A stretch of 64,000 nt of DNA from Mangrovimonas spongiae (GTDB lineage Bacteria > Bacteroidota > Bacteroidia > Flavobacteriales > Flavobacteriaceae). Location of the stretch: assembly GCF_003944795.1 (NCBI RefSeq), contig NZ_RWBG01000004.1, forward strand, positions 248,001 through 312,000, given 5' to 3'. Shown here in pieces: positions 26,101 to 33,954 of this stretch. Position 1 is the first letter of the stretch. The number at the start of each line of letters is the position of its first letter. Below the pieces are notes generated by a model. The model was not told the origin of the DNA. It did not search any database and worked only from the letters and a program-made list of their open reading frames with translations. Both the position numbers and the translations under genes were made by a program.

Positions 26101-26992
26101 TATCAGCGCTTACATTCATCAAGTTGTATGTAATGTTTAATGGTGTTGAGAATGTGTTGCTGCCTCCATCTGTAATTACATATACGTTACCAGTTCCTGC
26201 ACCGTAAGGAACTTCTACTTCTATAGAGGTATCGGTCCAAGAGCTTATTTGTGAGCTTAAGGCGACAACTTGTGAGGCACCAGCATCGTTGGCGTTAGAA
26301 AAGGTTACCGTACCAGGTGTCGCGCCAAAACTAGATCCTGAAATAGTAATGATATCACCAGCACCAGCTCTTACTGTATTAGGTGTTACAGAAGTTATAT
26401 TGGAGCTTTGGTTTTGCGTTGAAGCGGTTGTTCTTTGTAATAGGGGAGAAGCTTGTGTAAAAGTTTGCCTTAATGTGTTGTAAAATGCCTCTCTTGATTG
26501 AAATTGATTAAAAAGTCCTTTTACACTATTATTTACAGGACTGTATTTAAATGCTGATTGCGCTCCGGCATAACTTTGAAATTGTTGATTAACAGGAAAG
26601 TTAGGGTTGGCTTTTGCCGATATTAGTGGTTTTAACGTAAACACACCTTTGTCATGTATATTTAGTTTAAGTGTATGTGATGCCATTAAAAACTGCCCAT
26701 TAACTTCGCCACCAAGTACCACAATTTGTATTTGCTCTTGGTTAATATTACCCTTTAAAACTTGAGCTAAGCTTAGTGTGTAACTAGTATAGATGTTTTT
26801 TTTATCTGTGTCCCAATAGCTTTGGGAGTTGGTGATTTCTCCTTCGACAACAACATTGGCTTGACTAAAATGTTTGTTGAGGTTTAAGGGAATAACTTGC
26901 CCATAAGAGAGTTGCATAAAAGCAAAACAAACCAATGTAAAAAGGTATTGCTTTTTTAAAAAAAGACGGTTTAGTAGAGTAAGATAAGTCAT
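23135..26992 (-). CDS. Secreted metzincin-like metalloprotease with TIG and two beta-helix modules, T9SS sorted
   Basis: 1285 residues from the ATG at 26992 (MTYLTLLNRLF); an open frame continues 20 codons up, but the signal peptide (CFAFMQLSYGQ) and the spacing to the upstream palindrome favour this start. Order: N-terminal domain; an IPT/TIG domain near 200-300; a zinc protease domain with HELGHGHNHGH (H436, H440, H446) and a Met-turn in NTAMMHYSI; then two right-handed beta-helix modules, each opening with YVxAN...GTxWxNAxTxL; and a type A sorting domain (MVYPNPTTHM). The third-ligand spacing fits metzincins, though the usual glycine at position 8 is asparagine. Modules are near copies of those in the next gene. 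It presumably cuts or binds external polymers. Confidence 0.82.
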   Translation of the reverse strand: MTYLTLLNRLFLKKQYLFTLVCFAFMQLSYGQVIPLNLNKHFSQANVVVEGEITNSQSYWDTDKKNIYTSYTLSLAQVLKGNINQEQIQIVVLGGEVNGQFLMASHTLKLNIHDKGVFTLKPLISAKANPNFPVNQQFQSYAGAQSAFKYSPVNNSVKGLFNQFQSREAFYNTLRQTFTQASPLLQRTTASTQNQSSNITSVTPNTVRAGAGDIITISGSSFGATPGTVTFSNANDAGASQVVALSSQISSWTDTSIEVEVPYGAGTGNVYVITDGGSNTFSTPLNITYNLMNVSADNNMAYLLNHIAQNSSDGYVWQMENSFYNNSAARETFIKSFNLWRCQSDINWQLGSTTTVNENANDDINIIRFANSGEMNSTTLGQCLTRGSYCYPVGEPDNRNYFIVELDIRFNPDFDWNYGPGNPTSSQVDFESVASHELGHGHNHGHVIDNTAMMHYSIAAGQVKRTLNQNDIDGANYMMSINTQATSGCYDTMIPFGSNPIVYVNANQTTGNNDGSSWSNAYTSLQLALQNMPCDNSQEIWVAAGTYTPGTEQTDSFTIPSNVTVLGGFNGTETTADERNWAENPTILSGDLNNSQTENEGDSHTIVTMLGDNAEINGFFIQWGFADDSSDNSQPAIGRSGAGVYNNGDNRIYNCAIRSNIADTPDDPEIGIGAGLISFGGTLDIINCLFNSNTASANGGAMSAESGTINIINCTIANNNANKGGGVHFYNGSINATNTIFTNNSGTNGNINDDGGAGTGTASYCLFYNTTTGNDGNLPPNITGNNNIENTDPIYTNGYEINYDSPAADAGDNTANPLSLDLNAQNRISNTTIDIGAYEFQSSCEGLNVNEIIYVDANATGTNDGTDWTNAFTDLEVALSLQECGLTGEIRVAGGQTFTPSTSRLCTNNCDSPRDYYFLIHENIQLKGSYIVGTDTQDYSNPTILSGDIGNLNDTSDNTYHVIVTNHLNSTNVIDGFIITDGHANGSDTFVINEHNIYKDRGAGMYNNTSSPTIYNTIFSENTSLLEGGGIYNFLSNPSIYNAVFSENVTGIAGGGMYNNYSYPNIYNATFSKNSADYGGGIYNQNNSNSTIYNTVLHNNTPTDIYNDVTSFITASSANNFSETSYLVGNSFTQLTTSPFVDSNNPIGADGIWNTTDDGLYPANGSVLINAGDNSFNTESTDITGNPRIFDSTIDVGAYEVQTILSTENVSTTEFMVYPNPTTHMLYIQTNLKQFSYELYNIQGQKIMASKQTVNTINTSQLATGVYVLKLNSGNKTQSIKVIKK
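24470..25370 (-). repeat. About 0.9-kb segment duplicated at 30960-31860
   Basis: Both segments encode the same beta-helix module, from WVAxGTYTPGTEQTDSF to TTIDIGAYEFQ. By eye, DNA identity is about nine in ten with long identical runs and no indels of note, indicating recent duplication or gene conversion. Confidence 0.75.
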
Positions 26993-27021
26993 TTTGGTGT
27001 TTATTAAAATAGTTTGGAGTG

Positions 27022-27052
27022 CTAAATTACTTATGCTACTAGTTATTATCAA
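27022..27052 (-). promoter_or_regulatory. Candidate promoter of the metalloprotease gene
   Basis: TTG (27050-27052, the end of the palindrome), 20-bp spacer, TAATTTAG (27022-27029; one base off TAnnTTTG). The palindrome thus overlaps the -33 element. Confidence 0.45.
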
Positions 27053-27071
27053 TACGTAGGTCTACGTATTG
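27050..27071. promoter_or_regulatory. 22-bp palindrome, copy 1 of 3 (probable operator)
   Basis: CAATACGTAG-GT-CTACGTATTG, perfect 10-bp arms. It starts 58 bp upstream of the first base of the ATG at 26992. Confidence 0.6.
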
Positions 27072-27076
27072 AAACT

Positions 27077-27108
27077 AAAAAAGGCCAAGAATACAATCTT
27101 GACCTTTT
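27077..27108 (-). terminator. Terminator hairpin, copy 3 of 4
   Basis: AAAAAGGCCAAGA facing TCTTGACCTTTT, 28 bp after the stop of the giant beta-helix gene (27136). The sequence between and around the arms is identical to copy 1. Confidence 0.8.
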
Positions 27109-27135
27109 AAGATAATTAAGTTGATGATTTTTTCT

Positions 27136-30100
27136 TTACTTCTTAATCACCTTTATACTCTGTGTTTTGTTGCCACTGTTTAGCTTTAATACATAAACAC
27201 CAGTAGCTAACTGTGAGGTGTTAATGGTATTTACAGCTTGTTTAGAGGCCATAATTTTTTGCCCTTGTATGTTGTATAATTCATAACTAAATTGTTTAAG
27301 ATTAGTTTGAATATACAGCATATGGGTTGTTGGGTTAGGGTAAACCACGAACTCATTATTTGTTTTATTAGCAGAGTTATTACTTAAGGTTGATTGTAAT
27401 TCATAAGCTCCAACATCAATTGTGGTATCAAAAATTCTAGGGTTACCAGTAATATCTGTGCTTTCTGTATTAAAACTATTATCGCCTGCATTTATAAGTA
27501 CACTACCGTTAGCCGGATATAAGCCATCGTCTGCGGTATTCCAAACACCATCGGCGCCAATAGGGTTGCTGCTATCTACAAATGGGTCTGTGCTAAGTTG
27601 GGTAAAGCTTACCCCTTGGTTTCCTAAAAGATAAGAGGTTTCGCTAAAGTTGTTGGAACTATTGTTATTAATAGAAGAATTGGTGTGATTAGAAATATCG
27701 TTACCAGTATTATTATACAAAACCGTATTATAAAGTACAGGGTTTGAAGTACCATCATTATATATGCCACTACCAACATTGGCATAATTATTAGAAAACG
27801 TGCTATTGGTTATACTAGGTGAGGAGTAGTTGTTATGCATCCCACCACCAAAATAGATAGCATAATTATTAGAAAACGTGCTATTGGATATGCTAGGGTC
27901 TGAGTAGCGATTGTACATAGCACCACCATAATAGACAGAAGAATTATTAGAAAACGTGCTATTGGTTATACTAGGTGAGGAGTAGTTGTTATACATCCCA
28001 CCACCAAAACTGGAGGTAGCAGAATTATTAGAAAACGTGCTATTGGATATGCTAGGGTATGAGTAGCGATTGAACATCCCACCACCTCTAGGAGAAGAAT
28101 TATTAGAAAACGTGCTATTGATTATACTAGGTGAGGAGTAGTTGTTATACATACCACCACCATTACCTGAAAAAATAATTCCATTTACAGTAAAATTAGT
28201 ATAATTGGCATGCCCATTAGTAATGGTAAAACCGTCAATAGTTGCAGCATTAGTTAGGTTGATGGTAATAACAACATGGTAGATGTTATCGCTATTGTCG
28301 TTTAGAGTACCAATATCGCCACTTAAAATGGTTGAGTTACTATGGTCTTGGGTGTCTGTACCTACTATAAAACTACCTTTTAATTGAATATCTTCATGTA
28401 TTAAAAAATAATAACTTCTATCGTCGCTACAGTCACTGCACAAACGTGATGCCGATGGTTTAAACGTTTGCCCACCAGCCACACGTATTTCGCCTGTAAA
28501 GCCACAGTCTTGTAAAGATAATGCGGTTTCTAAACTGGTAAATGCATTTGCCCAAGAGCTACCGTCGTTAGCTCCACTAGTAGCATCTTGGTCTACATAA
28601 ATTATAGAACCTACATTCAAACACGGATTTTGTTCATAAGCCCCAACATCTATAGTGCCATCAAAAACTCTGAGGTTTCCTGTAATATCGGTTGCTTCTG
28701 TATTAAAACTATTATCGCCTGCATTTATAAGTACGCTACCATTGGCAGGATATAAACCATCGTCTGCGGTATTCCAAATACCATCGGCGCCAATAGGGTT
28801 ACTGCTATCTACAAATGGGTCATCTGTAATTTGGGTAAAGCTTACCCCTTGGTTTCCTAGAAGATAAGAAGTTTCACTAAAATTGTTGGCGCTAGAACCA
28901 TCAAGACTGCTAGATCCATTAATATAAATATCATTGCCATTAGCATATAAAACTGTGTTGAATAGTGATGCATTTGAGGAACTATTATATATGCCACCTC
29001 CATTACTATTACTAGCAGAATTATTAACAAAGGTGCTATTGGTAATCGTTGGGGAAGAATTATTATTATTATGCATCCCACCACCATTAGTAGCTGAATT
29101 ATTAACAAAGCTTACATTGGTAATACTAGGGGAAGAAGAAAAATTATTATACATCCCACCGCCAAAACTACTAGAAGAATTATTAACAAAGCTTACATTG
29201 GTAATATTAGGGGAAGAAGAAGAATTATTATACATCCCACCGCCTAAACTACTAGCAAAATTATTAAAAAAGGTGGTATTGGTAATCGTTGGGGAAGAAT
29301 TATTATTATTATGCATTCCACCACCTCTGTAACTTTCGATTTGGATAGTATTAATAGTTGGATATACATTTAAATTTGCATTTCCATTAGTTATGATAAA
29401 ACCATCTAAACTTGCAGCGTTGGTAAGGTTGGTGGTTACAACAACATGTGACGTATTGTCGCTTGTATCACCTGTATTACCAATATCGCCACTTAAAGTT
29501 GTTGGGTTGCTATAATCTTGAGTGTTTGTACTTACATCATAACTTCCTTTAAGTTGTATATCTTCGTGGATTAAAAAATAATAATCTCTAGGGCTTGTAC
29601 ATCCACTGGTACATAAACGTGAAGCCGATGGTTTAAACGTTTGCCCACCAGCTACTCGTATTTCACCAGTAAAGCCGCAGTCTTGTAAGGATAATGCGGT
29701 TTCTAAATCGGTAAAGGCGTTGGCCCAACTCGTGCCATTATTATTTCCGGTAGCCGTATTATCTACATATGCAATGTCGCTTCCTCCTAAATCGGAACAA
29801 AGACCTTGCGCTTCGTAAGCTCCAACATCAATTGTGGTATCAAAAATTCTAGGGTTACCAGCTAAATCGGTATCGTTAATTAAATCTCCACCAGCATTTG
29901 TATAAGCTGTGTTGTTACCTGCATTAACGGCAGGACTATCACTTATTAAACTAAAATCACCATTTGTAGGGTCGGTAAAAATATCTGTTTCTGTTAGTCC
30001 TGTGGCATTAATATTACCGTTACTAGTATCGGTATTTCCTTCTATAAGACTATTTGTGTAGGTAGGTGAAGAGTTATCATTGTAAATCTCTCCCCAAATA

Positions 30101-33099
30101 ATACAGTTGTTAAAACTTGGTGATGAGTTCCTAGTATAAACTCCGCTTCCGGTCGTAGCAGTATTATTAGTAATACTTACATTGGTTAAATTAGGAAAAG
30201 AATTAAGATTAATGAATAAACCTCCTCCTTGACTATTACAGGTGTTTCGATTAATGTTTACATTCAATAATGATGGGGTACTCTCTAAAAGCATTATTCC
30301 TGCACCATAAGTATCCGCATTGTTTCCGTATACGATGATATTTTTAAGTTTAAGGTTAGAACCTCGAAGATAAATACCGCCTCCAGCACTCCTAATAAAA
30401 TAATAACCATTAATATAATAAGGATCATGGTTGCTTATGGTATTTCCTCCAGTAATCGTAAAGCCATCTATAATACCTTCACCTACATTACCAGCTCCCA
30501 TGACTACATGGTAGGTGTTATCTGCTATAGAAGTTGATGTGTAAGGATTACCAGCAATAGGTGCAGGGCTAATTAACGCATCGTTACCATTAATATCGCC
30601 ACTTAAAACTGTAGTATTGGTAGTGATGCTTAAATCGCGATCAGCTAAAGAAGTTTCATTACCTGCGAAGCCACCGTATAGTTGTACATTTGCGACCATT
30701 AAAAAAGCATTTTCTCTGCCTTGATCTGTTCCAAAATTAACACCGTCTTCTGGGCTATATTTTGGGTTATAGGTTCCACCAGCTACCCAGATTTGTAAAG
30801 GCGTAGTTTCCCAAGCTGTATCTTGTAAGCTACTTGCCCAAAGTAAGGCATCGGCTAATTCTGGTACAGCATTTGTCCAAGAGTTGCCTATCTCATTGCC
30901 GCCACTTACATTTTTGTTTACGTAAATAATGTTATTAGCATCAGGTTGTAAATTGTTTTGAAACTCATAAGCGCCAATATCTATGGTTGTATTAGATATT
31001 CTATTTTGAGCATTTAGGTCTAGTGATAAGGGGTTGGCGGTATTATCGCCAGCATCTGTAGCAAGTGAGCTGTATACTATTTGGTACCCATTAGTATAAA
31101 TCGGATCAGTGTTTTCTATATTATTGTTTCCAGTAATATTAGGTGGTAGGTTACCATCATTTCCAGTAGTTGCATTATAGAACAAACAATAGTTGGCGGT
31201 TCCTGTACCAGCGCCACCATCATCATTTATGTTACCATTAGTTCCGTTGTTATTGGTGAAAATTGTATTAGTAGTGTTTATATTACCATTATAAAAATGG
31301 ACACCACCACCTTTGTTGGCGTTATTATTGGCAATAGTACAGTTAATAATATTTATAGTGCCGCTTTCAGCAGACATAGCACCACCATTAGCTGAAGCGG
31401 TATTTGAGTTAAAAAGACAATTTATAATGTCTAGTGTGCCACCAAACGATACCAAACCAGCACCAGTACCAATTTCAGGGTCGTCTGTTGTATCTGCTAC
31501 GTTACTTCTTAAGGTACAATTGTAAATGCGGTTGTCGCCATTGTTATAGACTCCAGCACCAGAACGTCCAATATCTGGTTGTGAGTGATCGGTGCCATCA
31601 TCGGCAAAGCTCCATTGTATGAAAAAGCCGTTTATTTCGGCATTATCTCCTAGCATGGTGACAATGGTATGGCTGTCACCTTCATTCGCGGTTTGGCTAT
31701 TGTTTAAATCACCACTTAAAATGGTTGGGTTTTCTGCCCAGTTGCGTTCATCTGTAGTGGTTTCTGTACCATTAAAGCCACCAAGAACAATAACGTTGCT
31801 AGGAATGGTAAAGCTGTCTGTTTGTTCTGTTCCTGGTGTGTACGTACCTGTAGCGACCCAAATTTGTAAAGGTGTAGTTTGCCAAGCCATATCTTGTATG
31901 CTATTTGCCCAAAGTGAAGCTTCGGCTAATTCGGTTACGGCGTTTGCCCATGAATTTCCACTACCATCGCCTCCACTTGCATTTTTGTTAACGTATAAAA
32001 TGTTATTGGCATCGGGTTGTAGATTAAAAACTTCATACGCTCCAGCATCAATAGTATTAAATAAAACTCTTGGGTTGCCTGTAATATCGGTTGCTTCTGT
32101 ATTAAAACTATTGTCTCCAGCATTTATAAGTACGCTACCATTGGCAGGGTATAAGCCATCATCTGCGGTATTCCAAATACCATCGGCGCCAATAGGGTCG
32201 CTACTGTCTACAAAAGGGTTAGTGGTAAGTTGGGTAAAACCTGTACCTGTAAAATTTTCACTAAAGTTGTTGGCGCTAAAGCTAAAGCCACTAACATTAT
32301 AAATATCATCACCATTAGCATATAAAACTGTGTTGAATAATGATGCATTTGATGAGTTATTATTATACATCCCACCACCATAATTAGCAGAATTATTAAC
32401 AAAGGTTACATTGACTAAGTTAGGTGAAGATGAGGCATTGAACATTCCACCTCCCCAACTTGATGAAGAATTGTTATAAAAGGCTACATTGACTAGGTTT
32501 GGGGAAGATGAGGCGTTATATATTCCACCTCCATAATATAATGCAGAATTGTTATAAAAAGTTACATTGACTAAGTTAGGGGAAGACGAAGCATTATACA
32601 TACCACCACCTTCTCTATATTGTAATGTATGCCCACCAATGGTTACGCTCCCTGAGTTATGTACGGCAGCTCCGCCTGTTATGTTAAAACCCTCTACCAG
32701 TGCAGTATTGTTGAGGTTGGTAGTTACTAATACGTGTACCGTGTTGGTAGTGCCTAAATCTCCAGAGAGAATGGAAGGATTGCTGAAATCTTGGGTGTCG
32801 GTACTAGGGTCATAACTTCCTTTAAGATTTATGTTTGTGTTCATCCAAAAATAAAACTCGGTAGGGTTTGTAAGTGTAGTACCTGGTGCTGAATTGGGAT
32901 GATAGGTGCCCGAGGCTACGCGTACCTCATCGCCATCCACGGTTAGATCTAAGGCGTTTTGTAAGTCTTTTTTTGCTGTAGCCCAAGAGAGACCATTGCC
33001 TGTATTGTCAGGACGTGAGACATCTACGTAGTAGGTGGTTTGTGAGAATCCTATTTGGCATAGCATTAGTGTAAGAATAAAGGGTAGTAATTTTTTCAT
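27136..33099 (-). CDS. Giant secreted beta-helix repeat protein, T9SS sorted
   Basis: 1987 residues with signal peptide (MLCQIGFSQ). Five right-handed parallel beta-helix modules follow, each opening with a YVDxxAxGxNDGxSWANAxxxL motif and most ending in DITGNPRxFDxTIDVGAYE (the choice-of-anchor pattern). Inside the helices are near-identical 24-25-residue rungs such as SITNSTFSNN / GGGMYNNYSS, tandem at about 27.79-28.16 kb and 28.99-29.34 kb. The C-terminus (VVYPNPTTHMLYIQ to KVIKK) is a type A sorting domain almost identical to that of the neighbouring metalloprotease. No catalytic residues can be assigned, although beta-helices often bind or cleave polysaccharide; adhesin is equally possible. 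Repeats invite length variation by recombination. Confidence 0.85.
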   Translation of the reverse strand: MKKLLPFILTLMLCQIGFSQTTYYVDVSRPDNTGNGLSWATAKKDLQNALDLTVDGDEVRVASGTYHPNSAPGTTLTNPTEFYFWMNTNINLKGSYDPSTDTQDFSNPSILSGDLGTTNTVHVLVTTNLNNTALVEGFNITGGAAVHNSGSVTIGGHTLQYREGGGMYNASSSPNLVNVTFYNNSALYYGGGIYNASSSPNLVNVAFYNNSSSSWGGGMFNASSSPNLVNVTFVNNSANYGGGMYNNNSSNASLFNTVLYANGDDIYNVSGFSFSANNFSENFTGTGFTQLTTNPFVDSSDPIGADGIWNTADDGLYPANGSVLINAGDNSFNTEATDITGNPRVLFNTIDAGAYEVFNLQPDANNILYVNKNASGGDGSGNSWANAVTELAEASLWANSIQDMAWQTTPLQIWVATGTYTPGTEQTDSFTIPSNVIVLGGFNGTETTTDERNWAENPTILSGDLNNSQTANEGDSHTIVTMLGDNAEINGFFIQWSFADDGTDHSQPDIGRSGAGVYNNGDNRIYNCTLRSNVADTTDDPEIGTGAGLVSFGGTLDIINCLFNSNTASANGGAMSAESGTINIINCTIANNNANKGGGVHFYNGNINTTNTIFTNNNGTNGNINDDGGAGTGTANYCLFYNATTGNDGNLPPNITGNNNIENTDPIYTNGYQIVYSSLATDAGDNTANPLSLDLNAQNRISNTTIDIGAYEFQNNLQPDANNIIYVNKNVSGGNEIGNSWTNAVPELADALLWASSLQDTAWETTPLQIWVAGGTYNPKYSPEDGVNFGTDQGRENAFLMVANVQLYGGFAGNETSLADRDLSITTNTTVLSGDINGNDALISPAPIAGNPYTSTSIADNTYHVVMGAGNVGEGIIDGFTITGGNTISNHDPYYINGYYFIRSAGGGIYLRGSNLKLKNIIVYGNNADTYGAGIMLLESTPSLLNVNINRNTCNSQGGGLFINLNSFPNLTNVSITNNTATTGSGVYTRNSSPSFNNCIIWGEIYNDNSSPTYTNSLIEGNTDTSNGNINATGLTETDIFTDPTNGDFSLISDSPAVNAGNNTAYTNAGGDLINDTDLAGNPRIFDTTIDVGAYEAQGLCSDLGGSDIAYVDNTATGNNNGTSWANAFTDLETALSLQDCGFTGEIRVAGGQTFKPSASRLCTSGCTSPRDYYFLIHEDIQLKGSYDVSTNTQDYSNPTTLSGDIGNTGDTSDNTSHVVVTTNLTNAASLDGFIITNGNANLNVYPTINTIQIESYRGGGMHNNNNSSPTITNTTFFNNFASSLGGGMYNNSSSSPNITNVSFVNNSSSSFGGGMYNNFSSSPSITNVSFVNNSATNGGGMHNNNNSSPTITNSTFVNNSASNSNGGGIYNSSSNASLFNTVLYANGNDIYINGSSSLDGSSANNFSETSYLLGNQGVSFTQITDDPFVDSSNPIGADGIWNTADDGLYPANGSVLINAGDNSFNTEATDITGNLRVFDGTIDVGAYEQNPCLNVGSIIYVDQDATSGANDGSSWANAFTSLETALSLQDCGFTGEIRVAGGQTFKPSASRLCSDCSDDRSYYFLIHEDIQLKGSFIVGTDTQDHSNSTILSGDIGTLNDNSDNIYHVVITINLTNAATIDGFTITNGHANYTNFTVNGIIFSGNGGGMYNNYSSPSIINSTFSNNSSPRGGGMFNRYSYPSISNSTFSNNSATSSFGGGMYNNYSSPSITNSTFSNNSSVYYGGAMYNRYSDPSISNSTFSNNYAIYFGGGMHNNYSSPSITNSTFSNNYANVGSGIYNDGTSNPVLYNTVLYNNTGNDISNHTNSSINNNSSNNFSETSYLLGNQGVSFTQLSTDPFVDSSNPIGADGVWNTADDGLYPANGSVLINAGDNSFNTESTDITGNPRIFDTTIDVGAYELQSTLSNNSANKTNNEFVVYPNPTTHMLYIQTNLKQFSYELYNIQGQKIMASKQAVNTINTSQLATGVYVLKLNSGNKTQSIKVIKK
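27780..28160 (-). repeat. Tandem beta-helix rung repeats (about 72-78 bp units)
   Basis: About six units with the core TTATTAGAAAACGTGCTATT on the plus strand, alternating between two versions (GGTTATACTAGGTGAGGAGT and GGATATGCTAGGGTATGAGT types). They encode alternating NNYSSPSITNSTF and NRYSxPSISNSTF rungs, so the higher-order repeat is about 145-150 bp. Confidence 0.8.
28985..29340 (-). repeat. Second tandem array of beta-helix rungs
   Basis: Five units of about 70-75 bp with the core GGGGAAGAAGAA-type serine run and AACAAAGCTTACATTGGTAA, encoding SSPSITNVSFVNNS and GGGMYNNFSS rungs. Distinct in sequence from the array at 27.8-28.2 kb. Confidence 0.75.
30960..31860 (-). repeat. About 0.9-kb segment duplicated at 24470-25370
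   Basis: Partner of the module in the metalloprotease gene; see that entry for the encoded boundaries. Long runs such as CACCACCTTTGTTGGCGTTA are identical. Confidence 0.75.
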
Positions 33100-33128
33100 A
33101 AGTTATAATTTAAGTTCTATTTGGTGTG

Positions 33129-33159
33129 TAAAATTACTTATGCTACTAACCATTATCAA
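33129..33159 (-). promoter_or_regulatory. Candidate promoter of the giant beta-helix gene
   Basis: TTG (33157-33159), 20-bp spacer, TAATTTTA (33129-33136; one base off TAnnTTTG). The arrangement equals that before the metalloprotease gene. Confidence 0.45.
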
Positions 33160-33178
33160 TACGTAGACCTACGTATTG
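33157..33178. promoter_or_regulatory. 22-bp palindrome, copy 2 of 3 (probable operator)
   Basis: CAATACGTAG-AC-CTACGTATTG, perfect arms, again 58 bp upstream of the start codon (33099). About 85 bp around it, including the terminator on its right, are homologous to 27021-27112. Confidence 0.6.
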
Positions 33179-33183
33179 AAACT

Positions 33184-33215
33184 AAAAAAGGCCAAGTATT
33201 ATACTTGACCTTTTT
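33184..33215 (-). terminator. Terminator hairpin, copy 4 of 4
   Basis: CAAGTAT-T-ATACTTG core with GGCC/GACC closing pairs and flanking A and T runs. It has diverged from copies 1-3 in the loop but keeps the outer stem. Confidence 0.75.
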
Positions 33216-33256
33216 AAATAGCTACCCCTTCTATTTTAATAGCCTTTAATAGACTA
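33184..33256 (-). ncRNA. Possible small RNA between palindrome copy 3 and terminator copy 4
   Basis: A leftward transcript starting about 7 bp after the -7 position (33263-33270, CTCCTTTG) would run some 70 nt and end in the terminator at 33184-33215. There is no ATG in it, and it contains complementary pieces (CTATT/AATAG) that could fold. This is speculative: the -7 lacks the TA. Confidence 0.22.
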
Positions 33257-33290
33257 TAACTGCAAAGGAGTGAAAGTTTTGTCTTAAAAT

Positions 33291-33312
33291 CAATACGTAG
33301 ACCTACGTATTG
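33291..33312. promoter_or_regulatory. 22-bp palindrome, copy 3 of 3
   Basis: CAATACGTAG-AC-CTACGTATTG, identical to copy 2, 9 bp beyond the stop codon of the response regulator. No protein gene begins within 100 bp to its left. Confidence 0.55.
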
Positions 33313-33321
33313 TGTAAAGTA

Positions 33322-33951
33322 TTAGTTAAAAACTTCTGGGTGATTTTTTAACCAAATAATTAGGGCGTTTTGTTTGCTAGAGTCTATTTGTAGTTTTTTT
33401 ATAATGTTACTACGGTGCTTTTCAACGGTGCGTTTAGAAATAAATAACTCCTCGGCTATTTGTGTGCTGTTAAGGTTTTTGTTGAGGTATTTTAAGATTT
33501 TTATTTCGGTTACCGATAATTGTTCAATGTTGTTTTTGTCATCGGTATCAAAATGGATACTGCTCTTTAATTTATTACCGATAAACGTGTTGCCTTTTTT
33601 TAGGGTTTCAAGGCATAGCTCTAATTCTTCTAAGGCACTATCTTTAGTAATGTATCCATGAATACAATGGCCTATTTCGTTTAAAATAGATTCTTGTTTG
33701 TGTAAGGTTAAGATAACCACCTTTGTGGGTAATTCGTTTTTTTTTATTTCAATAGCAACTTCAAGGCCATTAAGTTTAGGCATATCGAAGTCCAGAATGG
33801 CTATATTTGGTTTTAAGTTTAGGATTTTTAAATAAGCGTCATTTCCATCAATAGCTGTTGCGATTACATGATATTCTTTTTTTTCTAAAAACTCTTTGGT
33901 GCCATTTAATAATAAAGGGTGGTCGTCGGCTAATAAAATAGTTGTAGGCAT
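33322..33951 (-). CDS. NarL/FixJ-type response regulator
   Basis: 209 residues. The receiver domain shows the acidic pair D9-D10, the phospho-acceptor D54 in AILDFDMP, and the conserved lysine in LTLHKQES. The C-terminal LuxR-type helix-turn-helix reads LSVTEIKILKYLNKNLNSTQIAEELFISKRTVEKHRSNII. It follows its sensor kinase by 3 bp and is thus its cognate partner. LuxR-type dimers bind palindromes of about 20 bp; the three copies of CAATACGTAG-N2-CTACGTATTG nearby are the obvious candidate targets, making the two giant surface-protein genes its likely regulon. That link is inference. Confidence 0.93.
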   Translation of the reverse strand: MPTTILLADDHPLLLNGTKEFLEKKEYHVIATAIDGNDAYLKILNLKPNIAILDFDMPKLNGLEVAIEIKKNELPTKVVILTLHKQESILNEIGHCIHGYITKDSALEELELCLETLKKGNTFIGNKLKSSIHFDTDDKNNIEQLSVTEIKILKYLNKNLNSTQIAEELFISKRTVEKHRSNIIKKLQIDSSKQNALIIWLKNHPEVFN

Positions 33952-33954
33952 AAC

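Noticed and set aside
27780-29340. Regularly spaced repeats resembling a CRISPR array
   Set aside because: They are in frame within one long coding region, units are contiguous and variable, and they encode beta-helix rungs; there are no unique spacers and no cas genes.
23135-33099. Many open frames of 60-240 codons on the plus strand opposite the giant genes
   Set aside because: They mirror the repetitive leftward coding sequence, recur at each repeat copy and resemble no known protein; treated as shadows.
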